DNA of 37,657 nucleotides, from positions 1-37,657 of IMG/VR virus record IMGVR_UViG_3300030419_005477, one strand, 5' to 3'. Both the position numbers and the translations under genes were made by a program. The notes under the pieces are model-generated. The model ran no database searches. It was not told the origin of the DNA and saw only the letters and a program-made list of their open reading frames with translations. The stretch's first letter is position 1; each line of letters opens with the position of its first letter. This stretch comes from a virus. Shown piece after piece: positions 8,636-16,665 of the stretch.

Positions 8636-8978
8636 AGTAAAGCATATAGTATTAGGCACACATAATTGGCCTGGTGCTGATGAACATTTTCCTGAAGTAG
8701 GATTTTTAAAACATGAACATCATCATGATTTTCATTTTTATGTCGAGTGTGATGTTGAGCATCATGATAGAGAAGTAGAGTTCATAATGTTGAGAATGGA
8801 CTTGATGAGAATAATTGATACATGCTTTGAAGGTAAATATATGAAAAAATTTGGTGCTATGAGTTGTGAAATGATAGCGTCGAATGTATTGAAACATTTA
8901 ATTGATAAATACGGAGAGAGGAATTGGAAAGTTTCTGTCTTCGAAGACGACATACAAGGAGGTATAATTGAAGATTGA
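8622..8978 (+). CDS. Histidine-rich conserved phage protein of unknown function
   Basis: 118 residues, not assigned to a named family. It contains a striking His/acid stretch: HNWPGADEHFPEVGFL, then KHEHHHDFHF, then EHHDREVEF, with SCEMIA near residue 84. The pattern H-x-W, a FL-x(3-4)-HxH block, and HxDREVEF resembles uncharacterised phage proteins I have seen near queD-type genes. The histidines could bind a metal. It overlaps the kinase by 14 bases and the next gene by 11, so it is co-translated with the deazaguanine genes. Function unknown; a T-fold or metal-enzyme role is speculation. Confidence 0.75.
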   Translation: MARIRVKHIVLGTHNWPGADEHFPEVGFLKHEHHHDFHFYVECDVEHHDREVEFIMLRMDLMRIIDTCFEGKYMKKFGAMSCEMIASNVLKHLIDKYGERNWKVSVFEDDIQGGIIED

Positions 8979-9789
8979 TATTTGCTTTATTACAAGCACC
9001 CCACATTTAGAATCCCATGCTGCTTTGTCCAATAGACATATGGCATTAGCTCATCTTGTCTTGCAAGATAACAAGTATGCAAGATTTTATAAGAATACAA
9101 CAAAATATACGATAATGGATAATTCAGCTTTTGAGTTTGAAGAACAGGGTAGAGGAGTACCACGAGATATGGTATACAAAGCTGCAAAGAAAATAGAAGC
9201 TGATGAGATATGTGCTATTGATATATTGTTTGACGGTCCAGGTACTGTCGATAGTGTAAGAGACTTCACAAGTTATATTCTTCACAAAGATGTGTGGATG
9301 TTTGATAGTACCAAATTCATGGCTATACCACAAGGAAGAACAGCTGACGAATGGTTAGATTGCTACGAAGCTCTAGTTCAAATGAAAGAAATAGACGTTA
9401 TTGGTTTATCTAAATTATCTGTACCTGAATCGTTTGTTGGTAATCATCATGAAGAAGGTAATTGCACACGTGGTAGAATTAAGTGTATAGACTTTTTAGT
9501 TGATCACAAAATGACGCCTGATAAGTTTGGTAAGGAGACTCATTTACTCGGATCAGATAATGCTGGTATAAATGAGCTATCATACTATTATGATAACGAC
9601 TATAGCTTCATCAGATCTAATGACACATCTATGCCATTTGTTTATGGATATAGTGGTGAAAAGATAACAGATGGTTTTGTTGATAATATTGTGATGGAAA
9701 AATTAGATTTTAACAAACAATTATCTCATATTGAAATACAAACAGTTGATGATAATTTTATAGCTTGGAGAACACTACATGTCGATTGA
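8968..9789 (+). CDS. TGT/DpdA-like protein, candidate deazaguanine transglycosylase
   Basis: 273 residues starting at TTG, a choice supported by AAGGAGG seven bases upstream and by the absence of any ATG in the first 20 residues. The sequence reads as a TIM-barrel of the tRNA-guanine transglycosylase superfamily: IMDNSAFE at 49-56 (the DSGAF-type active-site loop), AIDILFDG at 83-90, IPQGRTADEWLDCYE at 120-134 (compare VQGG), IDVIGLSKLS at 142-151 (compare GYAIGGLSVG), HLLGSDNAGINEL at 192-204 and RSNDTS at 216-221. DpdA proteins of this superfamily insert deazaguanines into DNA. Sitting between queE and folE2, this fits a DNA-modifying role. The zinc-cysteine set of true TGTs is not evident. 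Confidence 0.6.
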   Translation: MKIDICFITSTPHLESHAALSNRHMALAHLVLQDNKYARFYKNTTKYTIMDNSAFEFEEQGRGVPRDMVYKAAKKIEADEICAIDILFDGPGTVDSVRDFTSYILHKDVWMFDSTKFMAIPQGRTADEWLDCYEALVQMKEIDVIGLSKLSVPESFVGNHHEEGNCTRGRIKCIDFLVDHKMTPDKFGKETHLLGSDNAGINELSYYYDNDYSFIRSNDTSMPFVYGYSGEKITDGFVDNIVMEKLDFNKQLSHIEIQTVDDNFIAWRTLHVD

Positions 9790-10693
9790 TTATTCAGAAA
9801 AGATGCCAGATCTCATATTCAAATATGACGATGAACACGTACCAAATGAACTACCTGATCCACAAATTGATCCAATTATACCAGGAGCCAGGGTACCGTT
9901 AAAGAAGGTTGGAATAGCACCAGTAGATCTTCCTGTTCGTTTAATGAGACGTGACGGAACAAGCCAAACGCTTCAGGCAGAAGCATCGTTATACTGTTCT
10001 TTAGATGATGTTAATGCAAAGGGGTTAAACCTATCTCGCTTATACTTATTAATGCATGATAAGATAAAAGATAAGCTGTCATTAGATGGAATCAAAGAAG
10101 CTCTTGCAGAGTTAGCTGATAGACAGGGATCAGACAATGCTTTTTGCAAATTGAGATTTAAGTACCCATGGACTCAGGATTCTTTGAGATCTGATTTACA
10201 AGGTCATATAGCTTATAAGACGGTACTTGATGGATCATATTCAAAAGATAGTGGATATAAATTTTATCTGACAGTTGAATATGTTTACTCATCAACATGT
10301 CCATGTAGTTTTGAATTAGCTTATGATGCAAGAACTAAACGAGATGCAGCCGCAAATGCACATAGTCAGAGGTCAATTGCAACTGTAACCGTTCAGTTTG
10401 ATCCGGATAAGATTGTGTGGATAGAAGATTTAGTAGAACTGTGTAGAAAGCATGTTCCAACGGAAGTGCAGATAGTAGTAAAGAGAAAAGATGAACAGGC
10501 TTTTGCAGAGTTAAATGGTTCAAATCTTTTGTTTAGTGAAGATGTAGCAAGAATATTACATCAAGCATTAGATGAATGGTATGAAGAAGAAAAGATTTTC
10601 GACTTTAGTGTCTCGATATCACATGAAGAAAGTTTGCATCCATGGAATGCTATCGCTGTGACAACAAAAGGCATTGAAGGTGGCTTAACCTAA
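9779..10693 (+). CDS. folE2: GTP cyclohydrolase IB (FolE2-type)
   Basis: Converts GTP to dihydroneopterin triphosphate, the entry step of 7-deazaguanine (and folate) synthesis. 304 residues. Family signatures: VGIAPVDLPVRL at 44-55, KGLNLSRLYLLM at 81-92, STCPCS with C174 and C176 at the metal site, HSQRS at 195-199, and EESLHPWNAIAV at 283-294 (compare the ESIHNHDA motif). This is the FolE2/MptA fold and not the common phage FolE type IA. The start overlaps the preceding stop region by 11 bases. Together with QueD and QueE it completes GTP to CDG. Confidence 0.88.
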   Translation: MSIDYSEKMPDLIFKYDDEHVPNELPDPQIDPIIPGARVPLKKVGIAPVDLPVRLMRRDGTSQTLQAEASLYCSLDDVNAKGLNLSRLYLLMHDKIKDKLSLDGIKEALAELADRQGSDNAFCKLRFKYPWTQDSLRSDLQGHIAYKTVLDGSYSKDSGYKFYLTVEYVYSSTCPCSFELAYDARTKRDAAANAHSQRSIATVTVQFDPDKIVWIEDLVELCRKHVPTEVQIVVKRKDEQAFAELNGSNLLFSEDVARILHQALDEWYEEEKIFDFSVSISHEESLHPWNAIAVTTKGIEGGLT

Positions 10694-10708
10694 TAATGGG
10701 AGATAAAC

Positions 10709-11203
10709 ATGTTTATTAATCCGAAGAAAGGTATAGAAGAAGGTTGGATAAAAAATGTCGATGAAAAGAACATCCAACCAAATGCTATAGATATAACTGC
10801 AGATCAGATATGGAAAGTGGCACAGCAAGAGGCAGATATTACAAGTAAAAGACATAGAAACAGAAACTCGGTAACTGTAAATGAAAAAGGTTTTTGGAAT
10901 TTATTTAATGGTGTATATGACTTTGCTTCTGAAACTTATATCGAAGTACCGGAAGGTTTAGTAGGCTGGTTGCATACACGATCCACATTGAATAGAAATG
11001 GTCTAATTGTACATTCTGGTTTATATGATAGTGGATTCAAAGGACCAATTTGTGGAATGATATACAATCTCGTTGCAGGAAATGTTTTTATGACACCAGG
11101 AACATGTGTGGCACAATTTATAATAGCTACGTCCGATTCAGCTGGAACGTATTCTGGAGGCTATAATGTAGAAGAAGGAAGTACCTGGTTTAATAGTAAA
11201 TAA
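10709..11203 (+). CDS. dCTP deaminase / dUTPase-superfamily protein
   Basis: 164 residues. A trimeric-dUTPase-fold protein that would act on dCTP or dUTP and feed dTTP synthesis. Motifs: QPNAIDITAD near residue 28 (compare QP.S.DL), HTRSTLNRNGLIVHSGLYDSGFKGPI at about 91-116, which is read in pieces as RST-x2-NGL then YDSGFKG, and a late EGSTWF. The RS-x-LNR motif is nearer to dCTP deaminase, but the catalytic Glu expected after the GF-x-G loop is not obvious, so deaminase and dUTPase cannot be separated by eye. GGGAG precedes the ATG. Confidence 0.75.
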   Translation: MFINPKKGIEEGWIKNVDEKNIQPNAIDITADQIWKVAQQEADITSKRHRNRNSVTVNEKGFWNLFNGVYDFASETYIEVPEGLVGWLHTRSTLNRNGLIVHSGLYDSGFKGPICGMIYNLVAGNVFMTPGTCVAQFIIATSDSAGTYSGGYNVEEGSTWFNSK

Positions 11204-11216
11204 TAAAAGGAATAAT

Positions 11217-11930
11217 ATGAATAAAAATAGGTTACAATCATTTATACAAAAGTACTATCTTAATGGATTAGTTGAAAGCACTGCTATAGTATGTAAAAAT
11301 AATACTATACAAACTGACTTCATTACTGAAGATAGATCAATGATGGGACACGTATCATATTCTGATGTTAGTATCGAAGATGGTACATATGGTATATTTG
11401 ATACTACCATGTTCTCAAGAATGTTATCTGTATTGAATAGTCCAATGGAGGTGCATGTTGTTAAGATAGATGAAAAACCAATCAACCTATCAATGCAATC
11501 GGACGGAACAGTTGTAACAGCTTTGTTAGCTGATATGTCTGTAATACCACAGGTACCTAAATTACAAAAGATACCTGAATTTGGTCTAAAAGTAAAGCTC
11601 ACGTCAGATTTTGTATCAACTTATATAAGATCCAAAACAGCATTACCTGAAGCAGATACATTTACTATAATCCCTGAGGAGACTTGTAAATTTGTATTGG
11701 GTATGAGCAATACTAACACGAATAGAATTAGCATTCCGGTAAACGCAGAAGTGACTGATCCGTTAATGGAACAGAAGGTTATAAATGCAAATGCATTCAA
11801 AGAGTTGTTAACAGCTAATAAGGAATGCGATGGAGTAGTAGAATTATCAGATGCAGGGTTGCTAAGAGTGACTTTCGAAAGTTCAGATTACACTGCAATT
11901 TATTATATGAAGACATTAGAAAATGAATAG
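11217..11930 (+). CDS. 45: Sliding clamp, DNA polymerase processivity factor (T4 gp45-like)
   Basis: 237 residues, the length of T4-type clamps (about 220-230). It forms a trimeric ring that tethers the polymerase and, in T4, also activates late transcription. Identification rests on the repeated beta-alpha-beta layout, VEDGTYGIFD-like strands (here VSIEDGTYGIFD), IIPEETCKFVL mid-protein and the final strand DYTAIYYMKTLE, plus its place directly before both clamp-loader genes. AAAGGAA precedes the ATG. The stop overlaps the gp44 start by 8 bases. Confidence 0.85.
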   Translation: MNKNRLQSFIQKYYLNGLVESTAIVCKNNTIQTDFITEDRSMMGHVSYSDVSIEDGTYGIFDTTMFSRMLSVLNSPMEVHVVKIDEKPINLSMQSDGTVVTALLADMSVIPQVPKLQKIPEFGLKVKLTSDFVSTYIRSKTALPEADTFTIIPEETCKFVLGMSNTNTNRISIPVNAEVTDPLMEQKVINANAFKELLTANKECDGVVELSDAGLLRVTFESSDYTAIYYMKTLENE

Positions 11931-12822
11931 TCTACTCGTTGAAAAATATAGACCGGTCAGGTTATCAGAATATATTGGATCTGATGAATTAATCAGAGCT
12001 TCAAAGACGTTTATAACCGATGGAGACATTCCACATCTTCTATTGTATGGAAAAGCAGGTACCGGTAAGACAACACTAGCAAAATTGCTTGTCAAGAATA
12101 TTGAATGTGATCATCTCTATGTAAATGCTTCAGATGAAAATTCAGTCGATTCGATACGATTTAAAATAAAAGCGTTTGTATCATCAGTAGGTTTTAGTAA
12201 TCTAAAAGTTGTCATATTAGATGAAGCTGATTTCCTTACACCCAATGCTCAAGCGGCATTACGTAATCTTATGGAAACTTTTAGTAAACATTCAAGATTT
12301 ATAATGACATGTAATTATGTAGAAAGAATTATTGATCCAATACAATCGCGATGTCAAACATTTCATGTTACCATCCCAACTAAATCAGATGCAGCTAGAA
12401 AAGTTGTAACAATATTGGATTCAGAGCGAGTAAAATATGAACTCGAAGATGTAAAAATAATAGTAGATAATTCATATCCGGACATGAGAAGGGTAATTAA
12501 CAATCTTCAAAAATCTATAACTGATAATCAATTGGTATTAGATACGAAGAGTCTACTAAACGTCGATTTTAAAAATAATATCTTGAAGGCTATTATAGAA
12601 AGGAGAGATGTAGCTCACGTACGACAGATTATTGCTGACAATGCAATAAGAGATTTTAGTGAGCTGTTCACTTTTTTATATGAAAACGTCGAACAAATTT
12701 CAGAAGAAAATGCTGACATGATTTTGTTAATAGTAGCACAGTATCAATATCAAGATGCGTTAGTCGTTGACAAGGAGATAAACTTTGCAGCAATGATTAG
12801 TGCATTGAAGGAGAAAATATAA
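11923..12822 (+). CDS. 44: Clamp loader ATPase subunit (T4 gp44-like, AAA+)
   Basis: 299-residue AAA+ ATPase that opens and loads the sliding clamp. It begins LLVEKYRPVRLSEYIG, the RFC-box start, then Walker A GKAGTGKTT at 43-51, Walker B VVILDEAD at 96-103, sensor-1 Asn131 in TCNY, and the arginine-finger SRC at 142-144. A complete, active-looking subunit. It partners with gp62 at 13039. Coupled by overlap to the clamp gene upstream and by TAATG to the zinc-ribbon gene downstream. Confidence 0.95.
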   Translation: MNSLLVEKYRPVRLSEYIGSDELIRASKTFITDGDIPHLLLYGKAGTGKTTLAKLLVKNIECDHLYVNASDENSVDSIRFKIKAFVSSVGFSNLKVVILDEADFLTPNAQAALRNLMETFSKHSRFIMTCNYVERIIDPIQSRCQTFHVTIPTKSDAARKVVTILDSERVKYELEDVKIIVDNSYPDMRRVINNLQKSITDNQLVLDTKSLLNVDFKNNILKAIIERRDVAHVRQIIADNAIRDFSELFTFLYENVEQISEENADMILLIVAQYQYQDALVVDKEINFAAMISALKEKI

Positions 12823-13052
12823 TGAAAGGTACTCAAATGGACCCAACCCAAGTCGCTGTTGACTTGGCAAAAGCAGAAACGATAAAATGTAAAGGATGTC
12901 AGAACGCATCATTTATAACAACGTTTATTTTAAAACGACTATCACCCATCGTTTCACCAACAGGACAAGAAGCTGTAATACCAGTTCAAGTCTATAGTTG
13001 TGGAAACTGTGGTGAGTTAGTAAAGAGCTTGATGCCAGATGACACTCTTTGA
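12822..13052 (+). CDS. Small zinc-ribbon protein between the clamp-loader genes
   Basis: 76 residues with two Cys pairs, CKGC near residue 23 and CGNC near 61, forming a classical four-cysteine zinc ribbon around a hydrophobic strand (SFITTFILKR). GGAG-A lies before the ATG. It is embedded between gp44 and gp62 with overlaps at both ends, so it is made together with the clamp loader and could be an accessory replication or late-transcription factor. That role is inference from position only. Confidence 0.75.
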   Translation: MKGTQMDPTQVAVDLAKAETIKCKGCQNASFITTFILKRLSPIVSPTGQEAVIPVQVYSCGNCGELVKSLMPDDTL

Positions 13053-13419
13053 TTGGCTAAAGGAAATTAATGTAACGAAAAGTAATCCTGATACGTTTAC
13101 AGATGAGGATTGGAAATCGTTTACACCTTACATGATACATAGATATTTATCTTTACATGAAGAGCTTTTAGATGTTGTCAACCACGTACAAAAGTTCGTA
13201 AGTTTTAGCAAGCCAGTGATCTATGATATGTACAGAAGAATGTTACCAAAACAACCTAGATTTGCAAAATATATAAAAGGCAAGAAAACTAAAGCTCAAA
13301 AGGATGTTGAGTTAGTTGCAAAGTATTTTGAGGTTAGTAAAAAAGAAGCCGCGCAATACTATAATTTTTTGACTGCAGCAGATATAAAGCAAATGAAAAC
13401 AATATACGGAATTAAATAA
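13039..13419 (+). CDS. 62: Clamp loader small subunit (T4 gp62-like)
   Basis: 126 residues. Starts TLFDWLKEINVTK and contains FTPYMIHRYLS, MLPKQPRFAKYIKGKK and EVSKKEAAQYYNFL, the pattern I recognise from gp62 of T4-like marine phages. It lacks an ATPase site and acts as the non-catalytic wedge of the gp44/gp62 loader. Shorter than T4 gp62 (187 residues), as in many marine relatives. It overlaps both neighbours. Confidence 0.82.
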   Translation: MTLFDWLKEINVTKSNPDTFTDEDWKSFTPYMIHRYLSLHEELLDVVNHVQKFVSFSKPVIYDMYRRMLPKQPRFAKYIKGKKTKAQKDVELVAKYFEVSKKEAAQYYNFLTAADIKQMKTIYGIK

Positions 13420-14276
13420 TGCCAAACATATCTTATTCACAGTTAAGTTTATTTGAAAATTGTCCTAAACAGTATAAGCTAAGATACGTTGATAAGAAAT
13501 CAACGTTTGTCAGCAATATTCATCTTATTTTCGGAAGTGCAATGCACACAGTAATTCAAACATGGTTAGATTGCATATATAATTCAACAGCTGTAGCAGC
13601 TGATAAAATGGATTTGAATGTTATGTTAAAGGATGAGTTGATAAGTGAATTTCTAAAAGCTCAAGAAAAGGATAATCAAGCTCCTTGTGATAAAAAACAG
13701 ATAGAAGAATTTTATGATGACGGGGTAGCAATTTTAGATTTCTTGAAAAAGAAGCGAGGTGACTATTTTTCAAAGCGTGAATGGAAATTACTTGGATGTG
13801 AAATACCATTGAATGTTAAGTTAAGAGATAAGATTCGAATGATAGGATTCTTAGATGTAGTATTACAACATTCAAGTGGTAGAATAAAGATTTTAGATTT
13901 AAAGACATCAACCATGGGATGGAATAAGTATGTAAAAGCTGATAAAATAAAAGCTGCGCAACTCTTATTGTATAAGATGTTTTATGCTGAACAAAAATTT
14001 GTAGCTCCGGAAGATATCGATATTGAATTTTTTATTTTAAAAAGACGTTTATATGAAAAAGCTGAGTTTCCTCAAAAACGAATTCAAAAATTTGTACCAG
14101 CTAACGGAAAGGTGTCTCTGAATAGGGCTAGGCAGTTATTAGATAATTTTGTTAAAACCACTTTTGATGAAGATGGTAAATACATTGTAGAAAATTTAAA
14201 AGCAACTCCATCAAAGAAAAGTTGCAAATTTTGTGAATTCTTAGATACAGAAGATTGTACAGAAGGAGTCAAATAA
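13419..14276 (+). CDS. PD-(D/E)XK nuclease with probable Fe-S cysteines (RecB/Cas4-like)
   Basis: 285 residues. Opens with SYSQLSLFENCPKQYKLRY, the usual RecB-family start with C15. The nuclease core is H43 in GSAMH, E129, D146 in IGFLDVV and D160-L-K162 in ILDLKTS, giving metal-binding acids plus the Lys. C269-x2-C272-x7-C280 near the C-terminus with C15 form a four-cysteine set like the AddB/Cas4 Fe-S cluster that staples the two ends together. Likely a single-strand exonuclease for recombination, repair or host DNA breakdown. Coupled to gp62. Confidence 0.88.
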   Translation: MPNISYSQLSLFENCPKQYKLRYVDKKSTFVSNIHLIFGSAMHTVIQTWLDCIYNSTAVAADKMDLNVMLKDELISEFLKAQEKDNQAPCDKKQIEEFYDDGVAILDFLKKKRGDYFSKREWKLLGCEIPLNVKLRDKIRMIGFLDVVLQHSSGRIKILDLKTSTMGWNKYVKADKIKAAQLLLYKMFYAEQKFVAPEDIDIEFFILKRRLYEKAEFPQKRIQKFVPANGKVSLNRARQLLDNFVKTTFDEDGKYIVENLKATPSKKSCKFCEFLDTEDCTEGVK

Positions 14277-14623
14277 TGAGGCTATTAGGATTGATGTTAG
14301 ATGACGTTTATGATAAAGATAAAGATGTTGATATTGTTTATGAATTCTTAAAAGATAATAAACGTGAGTTAAAATTAGTGTTATTCAATCAAAACGTAAC
14401 AGATGAAGACGTCGCTAAATTTGTAAAAAAACACGAAAAAAAACTTATCCATTTAGGTACAAAGATAACAAGAGATATGACTGAGGCTTGTTATTTTTTG
14501 ATATCTACAGAAGATATTGTGCATACCTATTTTATGAAATTTTCAGGTACCTTGCACAAAGGAATACAAGCATTACAAGAACTTTTATCAACCGTTGGGC
14601 ACAGAACAAAACACAACAGATAA
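14276..14623 (+). CDS. Hypothetical protein, acidic-basic alternating, 115 residues
   Basis: The start at 14276 overlaps the nuclease stop (TAATG) and has AAGGAG upstream; an in-frame codon at 14255 is less likely. The protein begins RLLGLMLDDVYDKDKDVDIVYEF and is rich in Lys and Asp with predicted helices and no membrane segment or cysteine cluster. I do not recognise a family. It ends in HRTKHNR inside the next gene. Confidence 0.65.
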   Translation: MRLLGLMLDDVYDKDKDVDIVYEFLKDNKRELKLVLFNQNVTDEDVAKFVKKHEKKLIHLGTKITRDMTEACYFLISTEDIVHTYFMKFSGTLHKGIQALQELLSTVGHRTKHNR

Positions 14624-15029
14624 ACCACTACGCGTTGCAATCATAGGAAGTAGAACTTATGAGAATAGACAGCGTATTAAGGATTTCTGTTTCCATTTAA
14701 AAACAAAGTATGGTGAAGATACTGTCGTAGTAAGTGGTGGATGTCCACAGGGCTCGGATAGATATGCTAAAAAATATGCTTTAGAATTAGGACTTCAATA
14801 TGAAGAATTTCCACCAGCACATCATCAACATAATTTATACTGTAGATTTGGTGAAGATCAATATGGGAAACCATATCATGTTTCAAACTTCTTCAAGCGT
14901 AATAAGCAGATAGCTATTTTTAGTGATATTGTGATAGCATTTATAACATACGGTGACGAATCACCAGGAAGTAATTATACAATTAATTATGCAAAAAAAC
15001 TTAACAAAAAAACAAAGGTTTTTCATTAG
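14595..15029 (+). CDS. SLOG / DprA-like nucleotide-binding protein (DUF2493 type)
   Basis: 144 residues. Rossmann-type SLOG motifs are clear: VAIIGSRTYENRQRI at about 14-28 and VVVSGGCPQGSDRYAKKYA at about 44-62, then a conserved FFKRN-x-IAIFSD and a terminal KKTKVF. This family binds nucleotides or nucleotide-derived ligands; members include DprA, LOG and stand-alone phage proteins of unknown role. No ATG occurs anywhere in the frame, so initiation must be at TTG 14595 or another non-ATG codon. It overlaps the upstream gene by 29 bases. Confidence 0.8.
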   Translation: MGTEQNTTDKPLRVAIIGSRTYENRQRIKDFCFHLKTKYGEDTVVVSGGCPQGSDRYAKKYALELGLQYEEFPPAHHQHNLYCRFGEDQYGKPYHVSNFFKRNKQIAIFSDIVIAFITYGDESPGSNYTINYAKKLNKKTKVFH

Positions 15030-15071
15030 TTCTATATACATATATACATATATGTTACATGGAGAAGTACA
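15030..15071. promoter_or_regulatory. AT-rich gap before the sugar module, possible promoter
   Basis: One of the few intergenic gaps. It holds TATATACATATATACATATATG (given here as the repeated unit TATATACATA at 15033 onwards). Fourteen bases at 15033-15046 occur on the other strand at 32367-32380, at the far end of the sugar module. The GGAG ribosome site of the next gene follows. A promoter or operator is plausible but the sequence is low-complexity. Confidence 0.35.
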
Positions 15072-15254
15072 ATGAAAACCAAACTAACTTCAGTCAAGGT
15101 TGTACAGGATTTTTATAATCAGTTTAAAATATTATGCGTTGGGTCACAAATGACACTACAGAAATTGACTAATAGAGCACTACACTTATATGCTGAAGAT
15201 GACACATTTAAAGATACTATTGACAATACACAGCTAAGCGGATCCTGCTTCTAA
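15072..15254 (+). CDS. Small ribbon-helix-helix-like protein
   Basis: 60 residues: KLTSVKVVQDFYNQFKILC followed by SQMTLQKLTNRALHLYAED. A short strand with alternating hydrophobic residues followed by two helices fits a CopG/Arc-type DNA-binding fold, which acts as a dimer on palindromic operators. It stands alone between an AT-rich gap and the sugar module, a sensible place for a regulator. GGAGA precedes the ATG. Fold assignment is by eye and moderate. Confidence 0.55.
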   Translation: MKTKLTSVKVVQDFYNQFKILCVGSQMTLQKLTNRALHLYAEDDTFKDTIDNTQLSGSCF

Positions 15255-15276
15255 TAAAATACTAAAAGAGGTTATA

Positions 15277-16665
15277 ATGTCTAAGAAAAAGATACTGTTG
15301 CTATCAGATGATTTAAGAATGCATTCCGGAGTTGCCGTAATGTCTCATGAAATAGTAAAAAACACACTACACCACTATGATTGGGTTCAGATTGCTGGAG
15401 CGATACAACATCCTGAAAAAGGTAAGATTTCTGACATGTCAGAGGTAGCAAAGAAGGATTGGGGAATAAAAAATCCATATTTAAAATTATATCCTGTGGA
15501 TGGTTACGGTGATCCAATGACCCTCCGTGAAGTAATTAAAATGGAAAAGCCTGATGCAATATTGCACTATACAGATCCACGTTTTTGGATATGGCTATAT
15601 CAAATGGAAGGTGAGTTGAGAAAAATTATGCCCATATTCTTTTATACTATTTGGGATGATTTACCATATCCAATGTATAATAGAAATTATTATAAGAGTT
15701 GTGATTTGATGATGGCAATATCAAAACAATCATATAATATCGTAAAGAAAGTTGTTCCGGAACTTGAAGATTGGCAGCTATCATATGTACCACATGGTAT
15801 CGATACAAAAAAATTCTTTCCAGTCAGTACAGTTAATACAGAATTTCTGCAATTCAAACAAAAATTTGGATTTGATAAATATGAATTTCTAGTTTTATAT
15901 TTAAATCGAAATATAAGACGTAAACAACCAGGTGATGTTGCTTTAGCATTTAAACATTTCGTCGATCAGCTACCAGAAGACAAGAAAGATAAAGTAGCAT
16001 TAATCTGGCACACTGCACCTGTAGATGAAAATGGTACAGATTTACCAAGAATGTGTAAGCATATAATACCAGATTGTAAAGTAATCTTTACATATCCAAT
16101 TAACAATGGTCCTTTTGATGATAAATCTATGAATTTCTTATACAATGCATCTGACATGTATATAAATCTCGCAAGTAATGAAGGATTTGGTTTGGGTTCA
16201 TGTCAGGCATTAGCAGTTGGTAAACCTATACTAATTAATGTTACTGGTGGATTGCAAGATCAATGTGGATTTAAGTTGAACGATAAATTCCTGGATGAAA
16301 AAGATTACTTAGAGATTGAATCATTACATAATAATAAAATGTGGAAGGACAATCCGGAACTTACTCATAGTAGCTGGGCATTTCCGGTTTGGCCTACAAA
16401 CAGATCTTTACAAGGATCACCACCTACTCCATACATTTTTGATGACAGGTGTCAGTATGATGATGCTGGAGATCAAATATTAAATATCTATAACCTAACT
16501 GAAGAAGAAAAGCAAACGATATCTACAGATGCTATGGACTGGATCAAGAAGAAAGAGACAGGTATGACAGCTGAGTTGATGGGACAGAGGTTTATTGATA
16601 GTATGGACAGAGCATTTGATAACTGGAAACCGGTTGATAATTTTAGATTGGAGGAAGTAGCATGA
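15277..16665 (+). CDS. GT4-like glycosyltransferase
   Basis: 462 residues, GT-B fold. N-terminal KKILLLSDDLRMHSGVAVMSHEIV is a Rossmann start with the glycine loop; YVPHGIDTKKFFP near residue 172 is the usual domain linker of GT4 enzymes; SNEGFGLGSCQALAVGKPILINV near 305 is the EGFG nucleotide-sugar phosphate-binding motif. It transfers a sugar from an NDP donor to an unknown acceptor. AGAGG precedes the ATG. First enzyme of the 17-kb sugar module and overlapped by a second GT4-like gene. Confidence 0.87.
   Translation: MSKKKILLLSDDLRMHSGVAVMSHEIVKNTLHHYDWVQIAGAIQHPEKGKISDMSEVAKKDWGIKNPYLKLYPVDGYGDPMTLREVIKMEKPDAILHYTDPRFWIWLYQMEGELRKIMPIFFYTIWDDLPYPMYNRNYYKSCDLMMAISKQSYNIVKKVVPELEDWQLSYVPHGIDTKKFFPVSTVNTEFLQFKQKFGFDKYEFLVLYLNRNIRRKQPGDVALAFKHFVDQLPEDKKDKVALIWHTAPVDENGTDLPRMCKHIIPDCKVIFTYPINNGPFDDKSMNFLYNASDMYINLASNEGFGLGSCQALAVGKPILINVTGGLQDQCGFKLNDKFLDEKDYLEIESLHNNKMWKDNPELTHSSWAFPVWPTNRSLQGSPPTPYIFDDRCQYDDAGDQILNIYNLTEEEKQTISTDAMDWIKKKETGMTAELMGQRFIDSMDRAFDNWKPVDNFRLEEVA

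Noticed and set aside
15030-15071. AT-repeat gap as a replication origin
   Set aside because: Only about 40 bases, no repeated binding boxes; too little to support an origin.
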